Shown piece after piece: positions 1-8,329 of a stretch of DNA of 10,398 nucleotides. The notes beneath the pieces are model-generated. The model worked only from the letters and a program-made list of their open reading frames with translations, was not told where the DNA came from and did no database searches. This DNA is from Gemmatimonadota bacterium (GTDB lineage Bacteria > Latescibacterota > UBA2968 > UBA8231), in assembly GCA_026706505.1 (NCBI GenBank), contig JAPOYQ010000162.1:1-10398 (forward strand), in the 5' to 3' direction. Position 1 is the stretch's first letter. Each line of letters starts with the position of its first letter. Both the position numbers and the translations under genes were made by a program.

Positions 1-2
1 CT

Positions 3-2672
3 CGGGGGCCCGGGGAGCAATTCGGGGCACTCGATCCGGCCGTAAAGAAGTGGTATGTCCCCCAAGAGCTTTTCCTCGATTATTCCTGGCGCCAGTGGGA
101 GTATTCCAACTACGCCAGAGATCCGTACCAGCGCTACGTCAACACCTCACTGGAAGGCGGCTCTTCCTACGATTTCTACCGCAATTTCATCGGCAACGGC
201 TGGCTACTCTACGACTGCCGCCAGACTCAGCCACAGCAACTGGGCAGCGGCATTTTCCAAGACACTCGTTTCAGCCGTTGGTTCAATTCAGTGACTATCG
301 GCGGCGACGCGAAAGGGCAGTACTTCTACTCAATCACTGTGGGCAATCGCATCCGCACCACGCTCACCCCCATGACATTCTCCAAACCCACTTTTAACGG
401 GGTACAGCTCGATTTTGCCTCCGATAAGTACCACGCCACCATTCTGGCTTCGCGCATCAGCGATCCTATCTCTGGAGCGACCCGCGAACCTGTTGTTCGC
501 ACCAATCAGACGACCTTTTTCGGCGGTCGAGCTACCTTCCAAGTGGGAGACTTCGTAGAGCTGGGAGCAACTCTGGTCAACGCCCACAATGCCAACACGG
601 CCCTCGACCTGTTCGGTGGCGATCTCTTTGCCGGCAATCTGACCAACGGCCAGAGCAGTACCCCGCTCACGGCCATCGCCGTCGTCCTCAGCGACGATTC
701 GCCCCAAGATGGCGAGGGAGGAACGGCTCTTTTCAACCACGACATGCGCATCGTCAGCCGGGATTTCGAAACCGATGAAGAAAGTGTTTTTACGCTCCAG
801 GAAGTCACGCGGCCTGGAGCCGAATGGCCCATCGTCTTTGGGGGATTTGTCCGGCCGGACTTTCTAGCCGCCGATGGACAGGAGCGCATCGTCCTCAACT
901 ACGACTTTAACGACCCAGGCTATATCGGTCCAGATCCCACCACCATTGTCAAGGTGGAGTTTGACTATCTGGTAGGAAACGATTTCAAGATAGAAATGTG
1001 GTCGGACCGACAAAGCGGCCGGCACGACACGCCGATTCCTCCGCTGAGCCCCGAGACCATCGACAGCGCTCGGCCCGCGCTAGCGACTGTGCGTCGGGCA
1101 CCGGGCAATATCAAAGACACCTCCAACCTGCAGCGGGTCCGTTTCGACTATGGGCTACCCACGGCCAACCTAGTGGGCGGCTTCTCCATAGAGGGGTCCG
1201 ATGTCCGGGGCTTCGACTTCTACGGAGAGTGGGACCGCAACAAGCGCTTTACCCAGTATCCTAACGCCGCGCTCTTTAGCGCCAACGAGATACACAAGAT
1301 ATCCTCTCAAGACGCCGACGCCTATAACTTCAACCTCTCCAAACAAGCCTATCCTTGGTTCTTTTATGCGGAGGGATACTCATTTGACGAAGCCTACTCT
1401 ACTACGGCATTCATTGTGGACTCCAGAGGCGATGTGCAGTACGACAATACTCAGCGCTATCTGTACGAGTTCGTCGACGATAACGACGACCAAGACCGCT
1501 TCCCCGACTGGATCCGCTTCGGCACGCTTAACGACCTGCTGATTTTTCCGGGGTGGGACGAGAACAACGATTTCATCAACGACTTCAACCAGAACGACAA
1601 CGAAGCAGTAACCAACACTATTCCCGATTACGAAGAGCCTTTCCTGCGCTACGAAGTAGATCGCCCCGAATTCCTCTTCGGCATCGATCTAAACAACAAC
1701 GCCTGGATCGACCGCTTTGAAGACGATGATTTGCCCGACTATCCCTACAAGCCCGACCGTCGCGGCTACAATATGTTTGCCGGTGTGCATATTACACCGG
1801 ATGTGCGCCTGACCATCGGGCGCACGGATGAGGAGCAGCCATCAGAAGGCCGTCAGAACCGGACGGACTACCTGCTGCTGACCTTTGATGGCGATTACCT
1901 TAACTTGGGGCGAGTGCGCGTCTTTGATATGCTCAAACGGGCAGAAGATGCTATCGCGGACGACCGGCGCGAACCGGCACCCTACATAGAATCAGCGGTC
2001 ATTCAGCCCCTAGTGCCCGACCTGCTGCCGGCCCAGAACACCTATATCAACACGCTCTGGATTGGGTTCGATTATAAGGGTATTGAGCATCTCAACTTCG
2101 TCAACAAACTCAAATACGAAACCTTCCATCAGCAAGAGGATCGCCCACGCGATATCGAGGGACGTTCTCTCCGGGATAGATCCAGTCTGTTCGGCCTGGT
2201 GAACAAGATCGACTATTTGTACGGGTTGGGCCGCTTCGATCTACAGCCCAAGTTCAAAAGCGAATATTTGCGGCGCACGCCCTTCCTCGCCGCAGAGAAA
2301 GAGCTTCGTACCTGGACGGGCACGGCCCTGCTGCTAGCTCGGATGCCCATCCTGCGCCATACCGTCCTTGAAGGAGGTTTGGAAGTTCTGCGATTCCGGG
2401 ATCTGTGGGCGGATGAAAAGGAGATGCTAGACCAAGGCATCGCTGGCCAGACTGGAGACCTGAACTCGACGACCATCGCCGTCCAGCTAGCCAACTCCTC
2501 GGCCTACCAAGGCTACCAGCTAACCACCCTACTGGGCCTGCGCTTTAGTCGCATTGGAGCGGAGCGGGTGATGCGCAAAGATCCACGCGCCAATCCGTCT
2601 CTATTCGAAAAGGATATAAAGACTAGCAACGAAACCGTCACTTTCATAACGGTCTATGCCGGTTTAGAGTGA
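3..2672 (+). CDS. Putative outer-membrane beta-barrel-like protein with calcium-binding loops, 5'-partial
   Basis: The frame is open from the left edge, so this is a truncated gene of at least 889 residues. Residues 9 onward (ALDPAVKKWY) align with residues 57 onward of the next gene, so roughly 50 N-terminal residues, including the signal peptide, lie outside the window. The GTG at 291 is internal and not the start. No catalytic motif is recognisable. Landmarks shared with the next gene (fragment numbering): LTPMTF near 121, LSDDSP near 229, DYGLPTA near 382, Asp/Asn-rich putative calcium loops near 492, 519 and 562. The C-terminal third alternates polar and hydrophobic residues in short strands and ends FITVYAGLE, which suggests a beta-barrel. 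The terminal Glu is atypical, since classical barrels end in Phe. The TGA stop overlaps or abuts the next start, implying co-translation. The family is unknown to me; location in the outer membrane is inferred. A large secreted beta-protein is the alternative. Confidence 0.85.
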   Translation, partial: RGPGEQFGALDPAVKKWYVPQELFLDYSWRQWEYSNYARDPYQRYVNTSLEGGSSYDFYRNFIGNGWLLYDCRQTQPQQLGSGIFQDTRFSRWFNSVTIGGDAKGQYFYSITVGNRIRTTLTPMTFSKPTFNGVQLDFASDKYHATILASRISDPISGATREPVVRTNQTTFFGGRATFQVGDFVELGATLVNAHNANTALDLFGGDLFAGNLTNGQSSTPLTAIAVVLSDDSPQDGEGGTALFNHDMRIVSRDFETDEESVFTLQEVTRPGAEWPIVFGGFVRPDFLAADGQERIVLNYDFNDPGYIGPDPTTIVKVEFDYLVGNDFKIEMWSDRQSGRHDTPIPPLSPETIDSARPALATVRRAPGNIKDTSNLQRVRFDYGLPTANLVGGFSIEGSDVRGFDFYGEWDRNKRFTQYPNAALFSANEIHKISSQDADAYNFNLSKQAYPWFFYAEGYSFDEAYSTTAFIVDSRGDVQYDNTQRYLYEFVDDNDDQDRFPDWIRFGTLNDLLIFPGWDENNDFINDFNQNDNEAVTNTIPDYEEPFLRYEVDRPEFLFGIDLNNNAWIDRFEDDDLPDYPYKPDRRGYNMFAGVHITPDVRLTIGRTDEEQPSEGRQNRTDYLLLTFDGDYLNLGRVRVFDMLKRAEDAIADDRREPAPYIESAVIQPLVPDLLPAQNTYINTLWIGFDYKGIEHLNFVNKLKYETFHQQEDRPRDIEGRSLRDRSSLFGLVNKIDYLYGLGRFDLQPKFKSEYLRRTPFLAAEKELRTWTGTALLLARMPILRHTVLEGGLEVLRFRDLWADEKEMLDQGIAGQTGDLNSTTIAVQLANSSAYQGYQLTTLLGLRFSRIGAERVMRKDPRANPSLFEKDIKTSNETVTFITVYAGLE
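1476..1778 (+). other. Asp/Asn-rich putative calcium-binding block of gene 1
   Basis: Three acidic loops lie close together in the translation: DDNDDQDRFPD (1476-1508), DENNDFINDFNQ (1557-1592) and DLNNNAWIDRFE (1686-1721). The last has EF-hand ligand spacing (D1, N3, N5, D9, E12), but Ala replaces the usual residue at position 6 and position 13 is Asp, not hydrophobic. The first two resemble thrombospondin type 3 or dockerin-like loops more loosely. The segment 1623-1778 (PDYEEPF onward) is 41/52 identical by eye to 4547-4702 in gene 2. Calcium binding is inferred from spacing only. Confidence 0.6.
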
Positions 2673-2674
2673 CC

Positions 2675-5641
2675 ATGACACTGGGTATCGCGCTACATAT
2701 TTGCCGCTTTTCAGGGGCCCTTGTGCTAATTGTCGTCCTAGCTCTGCCCCTCGCCGCTGGGGAGGACTACGGCAACCGCTTGGGCCGGCGGACGAGCGGA
2801 CAGACGACTTATACGGCGGTGGGTCCGAGCATTTTGCTAGAAGCCTTGGACCCAAGCGTGCAGCGGTGGTATTTGCCCCAAGAATTATTCGCCGAGTACG
2901 GCCGACGCCAGTGGCAGTACACCAACTACGCCCGAGAGCCCTACCGGCGCTATCTAGAACGCCAACTTGAAGGGATCCATTTTTACGACGATTTCGGCTC
3001 GTTTGTCACCCGCGGCTGGATCGTCTACGATTGGCGGCAGACCCGTCCGCGTCCCTTTCAGAGCAGTCAACTCACCAAGCCCGGACGCTACGAAACTTGG
3101 TTTCAGCGCCTAGTCATCGGCAAAGACAGGAGCGGGGACTACGGCTACTCAATCCTCATCGGCGACGAGATCAATGCCACATTAACTCCCATGACGTTCC
3201 GCAAGGCCGGCTTTAACGGGATCGCGACCAGCCTAGTAGGAGACCGCTTCCGAGCCACCGGGCTGTTTTCCCGAATTTCGGCCCCAATCGTCGAGATTGA
3301 TTATCTAGCCCCTACAGTGGCCCTGTCTAATTCCACCAACCTTTCAGCAGGACGATTCGAAGCTGACCTAACCGATTTCCTGACTTTGGGCCTGACCGCC
3401 GTGAATTCCCACAACGTCCGCGGTTCGCGGGAAAGCTTCAGGGACAATCCCTTTAAGGGCATGCTGACTACCGGGCAGCTAAGTAGGCAAACAAACCTGC
3501 TAGTAGTGCGTCTCAGCGACGACTCTCCAGAGGACGATGAAGGTGGGGCTGTGCTCTTTAGCGAGGGTGTAGAGATCGCGACCACCTTGCTTCAGCGGAT
3601 CGAGGTCGCCGACAGCGTGCAGGTGGTGCCCATCGATACGGTCATCACAGGCAGCAGCATCGGATTCCACGCCGCACGCGAGGGCGGCAGCGTGCGCGAC
3701 GGGTTCCTGACGGCTGACGGAGCCGAAAGTATTACCCTCAAATACGTCCTGAGTCCTGGAGAGACCGAAAGCGAAGAGAGCAGCCTGCGTTTCCTGATGC
3801 AGCGGCATTTCAAGCTGACTCTAGCAGAAGCCGAAGACGCAATAAACGCCATCAGCAACGTGCGCTTCCGCTTGGTGCTGGCCAACGACTACCGAGTCGA
3901 GGTGACTTCCGACCGGCAAACCAACCTCGATGGCCAGCCGCAGTTTCTCCTAGTCGAGCGGGCCATTGGCAATATCAAGAACCACTTGAACCAGCGCCAA
4001 GTGGTCTTCGACTACGGCCTACCTACCGCCCAGCTGATCTACGGGATCACTGCGGAAGTGCGAAATTTCTATGGCTTTGATTTCTACGGTGAGTTCAATC
4101 TCAGTACCCGGTACCGCAAATATCCGGCCATCAACCGCGAAAAACACCGGGCCATTGCCGGGACTTCAGGCGACAGAGAGGCCGTCGGCTGGATGATCAA
4201 CCTAACCAAACGCGTCGGCCCCTATCGTTTGTTCGCCGAGGCCTTCGGCATGGACGACGAATACAGCACCAGCGTCAAGCCAGTAGATGGCCGCGGCATA
4301 GTTGACTTTTCACCCGAGGCTACGAACCGTCTGTACGACTTTGTCGATGACAACGACGACAACGACCGCCATCCAGACCAGATCCGTTTCAATCAGGGCA
4401 GCCTGATCCCGATCCCAGGTCAGACGGCGTTCTCGATCCGCGAGGAGGGCGTGCCCGATCCGGCAGTCTTTCCCGGGTACGATGAGAACGGCGATTTCAT
4501 CTCCGATTTCAACCAGAACAGCAACAGTGAGCGCCCCAACTTCTTTCCCGACTACGACGAACCATTTCTGCGCTACAGTTCGGACCGCCCCGAGTTCCTC
4601 TTCGGCATCGACCTGAACAACAATGGCTGGATTGACCGCTTCGAAAACGACAACTTGCCAGACTATCCGTACAAAAAAGACCATTGGGGCTACAACCTCT
4701 ACAGCAGCGTCCAAATCAATCCCACAGTCAAAATAACCCTAGGGCACCTGAACCAAGTGCAGCGAAAGACCGACCGCAGGAATAAGACTACCTACGGCAT
4801 CTTCACCCTAGAAAGGGACTGGCCGACCTATGGAAGGGTCCGGATTTTCGATATGCTCAAAAAGGCCGAGGACGATATTCCCGATCCACTCTCCCAGTGG
4901 ATCATGCCCCGCACCCTGTTCGGACAGGCCGGAGAGACCAGCGGCAGCAATGTGGCCGTACCCGATCCACTATCTGCGGAGAACACTTGGATCAATACAT
5001 TCTACATCGACTGGGAATATGCCAGCCCGCGTCAGTGGAGTACGCGGCACCGATTCAAGTGGGAGGTTTTCAGGCAGCGAGAGATCGACAAAGAATTCTC
5101 GCTAGACGAAGCAGGAAACATCTTCTTAGATGAACAGGAGAATCAGCTAGCGGATTTTGATCCCTTGGGAGCGGAGCCTCGCGATGGCCGCCGGACTTCT
5201 GGGATAGTAGGGCTGATTGACAAAGTTGATTGCAATTTAACTTGGAGAGAACTAACGTTTTTGCCCAGATTCAAAAGCGAGTTCCTACACGTCGTGCCCT
5301 TTGAGCAAAACGAGGATACGCAGCGGACTTGGGATGCTCTCTTTTTCTTTTTAACCGAAGTGCCTTTTTTGCAAAATACCCGCGTCCAGCTAGGCTTGGA
5401 GCAGAGGCTATTCTACAATCTCAAAGGGCAGGAGGACAACCTGCTTACTGGCACTTTGACCGGGGATTTTCGCGGCACCGTTTTCGCCCTGCAACTATCG
5501 ACTACCCATCCGTACTCGGGGTACTCTTTAACCACGCAGTTGGGACTGCGCTACGACAGGCGCTCCTTAGAAGCGGCCACTGATGAACGCAAGATACGGA
5601 CTTCGGGATTGGCCTTCCTGTCGATGTTCGCCGGCTTGTAA
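2675..5641 (+). CDS. Putative outer-membrane beta-barrel-like protein with EF-hand-like loops (tandem paralog of gene 1)
   Basis: This is a 988-residue protein if it starts at ATG 2675. A GTG at 2669 overlapping the upstream stop (GTGA) would add two residues. I prefer ATG because GAG at 2667-2669 sits 5 nt before it, but the choice is close. Residues 1-29 form a signal peptide (hydrophobic core ALVLIVVLALPLAA, cleavage near A28/G29). It is colinear with the upstream gene: LTPMTF near 170, LSDDSP near 280, DYGLPTA near 446, acidic loops near 558 and 603, and DLNNNGWIDRFE at 646-657. It is longer than its paralog by a roughly 18-residue insertion between the first two loops and an acidic stretch in the last third (near 815-850). 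The C-terminus has amphipathic strands ending FLSMFAGL, fitting a barrel-like fold. No enzyme motif is seen. Function is unknown; an outer-membrane or surface role is inferred from the signal peptide and strand pattern. Gene 3 follows after 49 nt. Confidence 0.88.
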   Translation: MTLGIALHICRFSGALVLIVVLALPLAAGEDYGNRLGRRTSGQTTYTAVGPSILLEALDPSVQRWYLPQELFAEYGRRQWQYTNYAREPYRRYLERQLEGIHFYDDFGSFVTRGWIVYDWRQTRPRPFQSSQLTKPGRYETWFQRLVIGKDRSGDYGYSILIGDEINATLTPMTFRKAGFNGIATSLVGDRFRATGLFSRISAPIVEIDYLAPTVALSNSTNLSAGRFEADLTDFLTLGLTAVNSHNVRGSRESFRDNPFKGMLTTGQLSRQTNLLVVRLSDDSPEDDEGGAVLFSEGVEIATTLLQRIEVADSVQVVPIDTVITGSSIGFHAAREGGSVRDGFLTADGAESITLKYVLSPGETESEESSLRFLMQRHFKLTLAEAEDAINAISNVRFRLVLANDYRVEVTSDRQTNLDGQPQFLLVERAIGNIKNHLNQRQVVFDYGLPTAQLIYGITAEVRNFYGFDFYGEFNLSTRYRKYPAINREKHRAIAGTSGDREAVGWMINLTKRVGPYRLFAEAFGMDDEYSTSVKPVDGRGIVDFSPEATNRLYDFVDDNDDNDRHPDQIRFNQGSLIPIPGQTAFSIREEGVPDPAVFPGYDENGDFISDFNQNSNSERPNFFPDYDEPFLRYSSDRPEFLFGIDLNNNGWIDRFENDNLPDYPYKKDHWGYNLYSSVQINPTVKITLGHLNQVQRKTDRRNKTTYGIFTLERDWPTYGRVRIFDMLKKAEDDIPDPLSQWIMPRTLFGQAGETSGSNVAVPDPLSAENTWINTFYIDWEYASPRQWSTRHRFKWEVFRQREIDKEFSLDEAGNIFLDEQENQLADFDPLGAEPRDGRRTSGIVGLIDKVDCNLTWRELTFLPRFKSEFLHVVPFEQNEDTQRTWDALFFFLTEVPFLQNTRVQLGLEQRLFYNLKGQEDNLLTGTLTGDFRGTVFALQLSTTHPYSGYSLTTQLGLRYDRRSLEAATDERKIRTSGLAFLSMFAGL
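4346..4702 (+). other. Asp/Asn-rich putative calcium-binding block of gene 2, with EF-hand-like loop
   Basis: The acidic loops are DDNDDNDRHPD (4346-4378), DENGDFISDFNQ (4481-4516) and DLNNNGWIDRFE (4610-4645). The last satisfies the first twelve positions of the EF-hand loop: D1, N3, N5, G6, a hydrophobic residue at 8, D9 and E12. The following residue is Asn, where classical EF-hands have a hydrophobic residue, and no flanking E/F helices are evident. It is therefore an EF-hand-like loop in another fold. Metal binding is inferred, not shown. Confidence 0.65.
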
Positions 5642-5642
5642 G

Positions 5643-5694
5643 AAAGGAGGGTCTCTTGGCTTGCCGCATTGAGAAAAGGGACTGGAAAACATGA
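5643..5694 (+). promoter_or_regulatory. Translation initiation region of gene 3: distant perfect SD, mini-ORF and hairpin
   Basis: AAAGGAGG at 5643-5650 matches the anti-SD perfectly but lies 40 nt before ATG 5691. Five nt after it, TTG 5656 opens a 12-codon frame (MACRIEKRDWKT) whose TGA (5692-5694) overlaps the gene 3 start as ATGA. Alternatively, GTCTCTT (5651-5657) can pair with AAGGGAC (5676-5682), a 7-bp stem with one G-U pair. That stem would leave an 8-nt spacer between the SD and ATG. A weaker AAGGG (5676-5680) lies at direct spacing but inside this stem. Which element acts cannot be decided from one sequence. Confidence 0.5.
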
Positions 5695-8222
5695 GACATA
5701 TTCTGTGGCTCTGCCGACTCAGTGCATTGGCTCTGCTGCTGACCGGTACGATAGGCTGGGCTCAGCAGCGGGGGCATCGGATCGGCAGCGCTGAGGTCCT
5801 CGTCAATACCCGGAATCACTGGCAGACCTGGGAGTTCCCCGCAGGAACCGTGGAAATTTCCGCCACAGGCACAGTACGGCCCCGTCAATTGCGACGAGGG
5901 ACCAACGCGGTGGAGGATATCGTTGAATTTCTACGGCGGCATCCTCCAGGTAATTTAACCAAGAAAGACCCCGAACAAATCAGTCTGACTGATGCCATCC
6001 AAGCCGGCTCCAATCCAGAGGATGTAATCTACGTCCTAGATGGCGACCCGAGTACCTACTGGGAGCCCGATCCTCCTCGGAACCCAGACAATCTCGCTTC
6101 GGAGTGGTGGTTCACCGTCGATTTGGGGCGGCTCGTCTTCGCTAGGAAGATAGTGGTGCGATTCGCCCAAGAAGGAGATCCATTTCTCTTGTTTGAACTG
6201 CTCGTAACCGACGGGCAGAAACGGCCCCAGTTTCCGCGCCCAACCTTCAAGACCGCGCTTCGCACCCTGCAGCCCAACAGAAGCGAAAGGCTCTTCGAGA
6301 TTGATCTAACAGACAGCGAAATAGAGGGTCAGGCCGTGCGCTTATTTCAGGTGCTCGTCGGCGGCAGCAACCTAGACCGCAGCCAAGAACTTACTCAGGA
6401 AGAATACAATGCTCTGTCGGCCCCCGATCGAGGTGCGATCGAATACTACAAGCGTTTGCCCGACGGAGGCAGCTTCAGAGTCGAGAGGGAGGTCTATGAA
6501 CAACTGTCGGCGGAGCAGCAAGGGGATATTCGCCATTTTCGGCGCGAGCGACCCCGGCTGGCAGAAGTGGAAGTATGGAGCGAAGGCGATGAGATAGTTG
6601 GCGGCGCTATCGAACGAGGCGGTCGGCTATCGACCACTCAGCCGGCTGCTGCAACCGGCAACTTCGTCGATGGCGACCCAAACAGCAAATCGCGCCTGCC
6701 CTGGGGTGTTCCAGACCCGACCAGAATCGGCGAGGAGATGCAGTTGGTCGTCGATCTGGGTTCGCATTTCTGGATCGATACGCACCGAATGGTTTTCCAG
6801 GGACAGTCTTTCGCCGAATATACAGCGGAGATCTCAGACGGTTCCTTAGCTCCGGACGGCAGTCTGAAGTGGAACAAACTGCTGCAGCGTAAGCACGAGA
6901 TCGCTTATAAGGATTTTGAAGTCAATACCTTCTCGCAGGTAGCGGCGCGCTTTTTCAGACTGAGATGGTTTCTATCGGGTCTGGAAGGAAGCGCCCAACT
7001 AGCCGAGTTACAGCTCTACGGAGAAGGTTTCCAACCGAGGGTTTTCCTAGAGTCGGATCTGATCCGTCTGGGAGGCAGCCGCAATCTGCTCTCCATCGAG
7101 TGGCAGGCGGATACTCCCTTAGGTACGGATGTGCTGATTCAGACGCGCAGTGGCAGTCAACTGGATGAAAAGCTGCACTATTTTCACAAAGACGGCACTG
7201 AGCTAACTAAGGAAAAATACGAAGACCTGTTGTCACTTTTCAGAGGTGATATCATTGCCGAAGATGTACCGGGAAGCGACTGGAGCGACTGGAGCGAGCC
7301 TTACAGCGAGGCGACGGGCAGCCCGATTACTTCGCCTTCGCCGCGAGAATTCCTCAAAATACGGGCGACTCTGCTCTCAGAAAATCCCGAACTCCACGCC
7401 GCACTCCAATCGATCCGTCTGCGCTTCGTCGATCCCGTAGTCCGCAGACTAGTCGGCGAGATCGCGCCATTTCAAGTGGACTCGCTAGGAACGGAACAAG
7501 TCTTTTCGCTCTACTTGGAGCCACAGTTCTCCGTCAGAGATTCCGGCTTCGACGAATTGCTCCTTGTAGCTCCATCCGATATGAACCTACAGTTCGTAGG
7601 TTTGTACAGGAACGATGGGGAGTTGGCCGTGGAAGGAGTCTCCGTTGTACCCACCCAAGCCGACAGCCTGCGTCTGTCCTTTCCAAGGATAGCGCCGAAT
7701 CAGGGCATTGACCTGCTGCGGCTCGACTTCAGAACCGCGCTCTTTGCTTCGGGCGCTGTGCTGCGTCCGGCCGTGCGCAATAGCGACCAAGGCGAGGACA
7801 CTTGGCAGCGGGCAGATCCGGGCGATGTCCTAGCGGCAGTCCAAGGAAACACGACCACGATAGTGAGCACACTCAAGATCAAAAAGCTGATCACCGGGAT
7901 CGAGGTGCAGCCCCTCGTCTTCACCCCCAACGGCGACGGGATTAACGACGAGGTGGTTTTCTCATTCCGGGTCACTCGTTTGAGCGCTTCTAGCCCGGTG
8001 GAAGCAACCGTTTACGATCTCAGCGGCCGGGCAGTGCGGCACCTAGCCGAACAACGCCCCTTGAGCACGGGGAGTTATGAGATCGGTTGGGACGGCAGAG
8101 ACAGTGAGAACATGGTGGTACCCCCGGGAATCTACTTTGCTCGTCTGCAGATCGCTGCTAATACATTCGGAGCGGTCGTCGGGGACGAGACCGTCGTGCG
8201 CTCCATAGGCGTAAGCTACTGA
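5691..8222 (+). CDS. Secreted discoidin-domain protein with C-terminal FlgD-Ig/T9SS-like sorting domain
   Basis: This 843-residue protein starts at ATG 5691; an in-frame stop at 5670-5672 limits upstream extension. Residues 1-24 are a signal peptide (cleavage after GWA), with no lipobox. Domains in order: an N-terminal segment (NHWQTWEFPAGTVEIS, about 36-100); a discoidin-like domain (about 107-300; VLDGDPSTYW at 115-124, VDLG at 143-146, closing strand AEVEVW to 296) carrying a roughly 55-residue helical insertion; a second discoidin-like domain (about 308-446; VDGDP near 326, ending AELQLYG); a beta-sandwich with another helical insertion and WSDWSEPY (531-538); a beta-domain (about 588-735); and a FlgD-Ig or gliding-type C-terminal domain (744-843; FTPNGDGIND, VYDLSGR, WDGRD, GIY). 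Discoidin domains usually bind glycans, lipids or proteins. The C-terminal domain in related phyla is predicted to direct type IX-like export and surface attachment. No catalytic site is seen, and the mature protein has no cysteine. The role as a surface binding or adhesion subunit is inferred. Confidence 0.9.
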   Translation: MRHILWLCRLSALALLLTGTIGWAQQRGHRIGSAEVLVNTRNHWQTWEFPAGTVEISATGTVRPRQLRRGTNAVEDIVEFLRRHPPGNLTKKDPEQISLTDAIQAGSNPEDVIYVLDGDPSTYWEPDPPRNPDNLASEWWFTVDLGRLVFARKIVVRFAQEGDPFLLFELLVTDGQKRPQFPRPTFKTALRTLQPNRSERLFEIDLTDSEIEGQAVRLFQVLVGGSNLDRSQELTQEEYNALSAPDRGAIEYYKRLPDGGSFRVEREVYEQLSAEQQGDIRHFRRERPRLAEVEVWSEGDEIVGGAIERGGRLSTTQPAAATGNFVDGDPNSKSRLPWGVPDPTRIGEEMQLVVDLGSHFWIDTHRMVFQGQSFAEYTAEISDGSLAPDGSLKWNKLLQRKHEIAYKDFEVNTFSQVAARFFRLRWFLSGLEGSAQLAELQLYGEGFQPRVFLESDLIRLGGSRNLLSIEWQADTPLGTDVLIQTRSGSQLDEKLHYFHKDGTELTKEKYEDLLSLFRGDIIAEDVPGSDWSDWSEPYSEATGSPITSPSPREFLKIRATLLSENPELHAALQSIRLRFVDPVVRRLVGEIAPFQVDSLGTEQVFSLYLEPQFSVRDSGFDELLLVAPSDMNLQFVGLYRNDGELAVEGVSVVPTQADSLRLSFPRIAPNQGIDLLRLDFRTALFASGAVLRPAVRNSDQGEDTWQRADPGDVLAAVQGNTTTIVSTLKIKKLITGIEVQPLVFTPNGDGINDEVVFSFRVTRLSASSPVEATVYDLSGRAVRHLAEQRPLSTGSYEIGWDGRDSENMVVPPGIYFARLQIAANTFGAVVGDETVVRSIGVSY
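6390..6545 (+). repeat. Two tandem copies of a 22-residue helical element inside discoidin-like domain 1
   Basis: The first copy (6390-6455) begins LTQEEYNALS and the second (6480-6545) begins VEREVYEQLS. They are in register, with 8 of 22 residues identical, including E4, Y6, L9, S10, G15 and I17. Both sit between the penultimate and last strands of the discoidin-like domain. Related copies occur singly at 7203-7268 in this gene and at 9298-9363 in gene 4. The repetition is at protein level only; the DNA is divergent. Confidence 0.65.
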
Positions 8223-8242
8223 TCTGCCTTGGGGGCCAAAAC

Positions 8243-8260
8243 TGCGCTCTGACCAGCGCA
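8243..8260 (+). other. Short GC-rich hairpin between genes 3 and 4
   Basis: TGCGCT (8243-8248) and AGCGCA (8255-8260) form a perfect 6-bp stem with a 6-nt loop, 20 nt after the gene 3 stop. No U-tract follows, so it is not a convincing terminator. It could stabilise the upstream mRNA or be chance. The rest of the 103-nt gap (8223-8325) holds only the gene 4 ribosome-binding site. Confidence 0.35.
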
Positions 8261-8303
8261 AGACTTTGCTACAAACTATTGCGGCACTGCTCCGGTTGCC
8301 GAG

Positions 8304-8329
8304 AAAAGGAGTAAGAAGTGCGGTCGTGA
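8304..8329 (+). promoter_or_regulatory. Ribosome-binding site that decides the gene 4 start
   Basis: AAAAGGAG (8304-8311) is the best SD near the gene 4 N-terminus and points to GTG 8326, with a long spacing of 14 nt. It favours 8326 over the longer TTG start at 8266. At the ideal spacing of 6 nt lies an out-of-frame GTG (8318), opening a three-codon frame whose TGA (8327-8329) overlaps the gene 4 GTG as GTGA. Confidence 0.5.

Noticed and set aside
330..740. Antisense open frame of 136 codons
   Set aside because: It lies entirely within gene 1, which has clear paralogy-supported coding; no family resemblance or start signal.
291..2672. GTG 291 as the start of gene 1
   Set aside because: The frame is open to the window edge, and its upstream translation (RWYLPQEL-like, YARDPYQRY) aligns with the paralog's N-terminal region.
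4310..4714. Antisense open frame of 134 codons, valine-rich
   Set aside because: It is the reverse complement of the Asp/Asn-rich calcium block (GAC read as GTC); low complexity, no SD, and opposite to a clearly coding frame.
8266..8325. TTG 8266 as the start of gene 4
   Set aside because: No SD precedes it, and it would place 20 residues before a clean signal peptide that begins at GTG 8326, behind AAAAGGAG.
8223..8325. Possible internal promoter before gene 4
   Set aside because: A TTGCTA at 8266 could pass as a -35 box, but no acceptable -10 box lies at 16-18 nt; the gap is better explained by a hairpin and a ribosome site.
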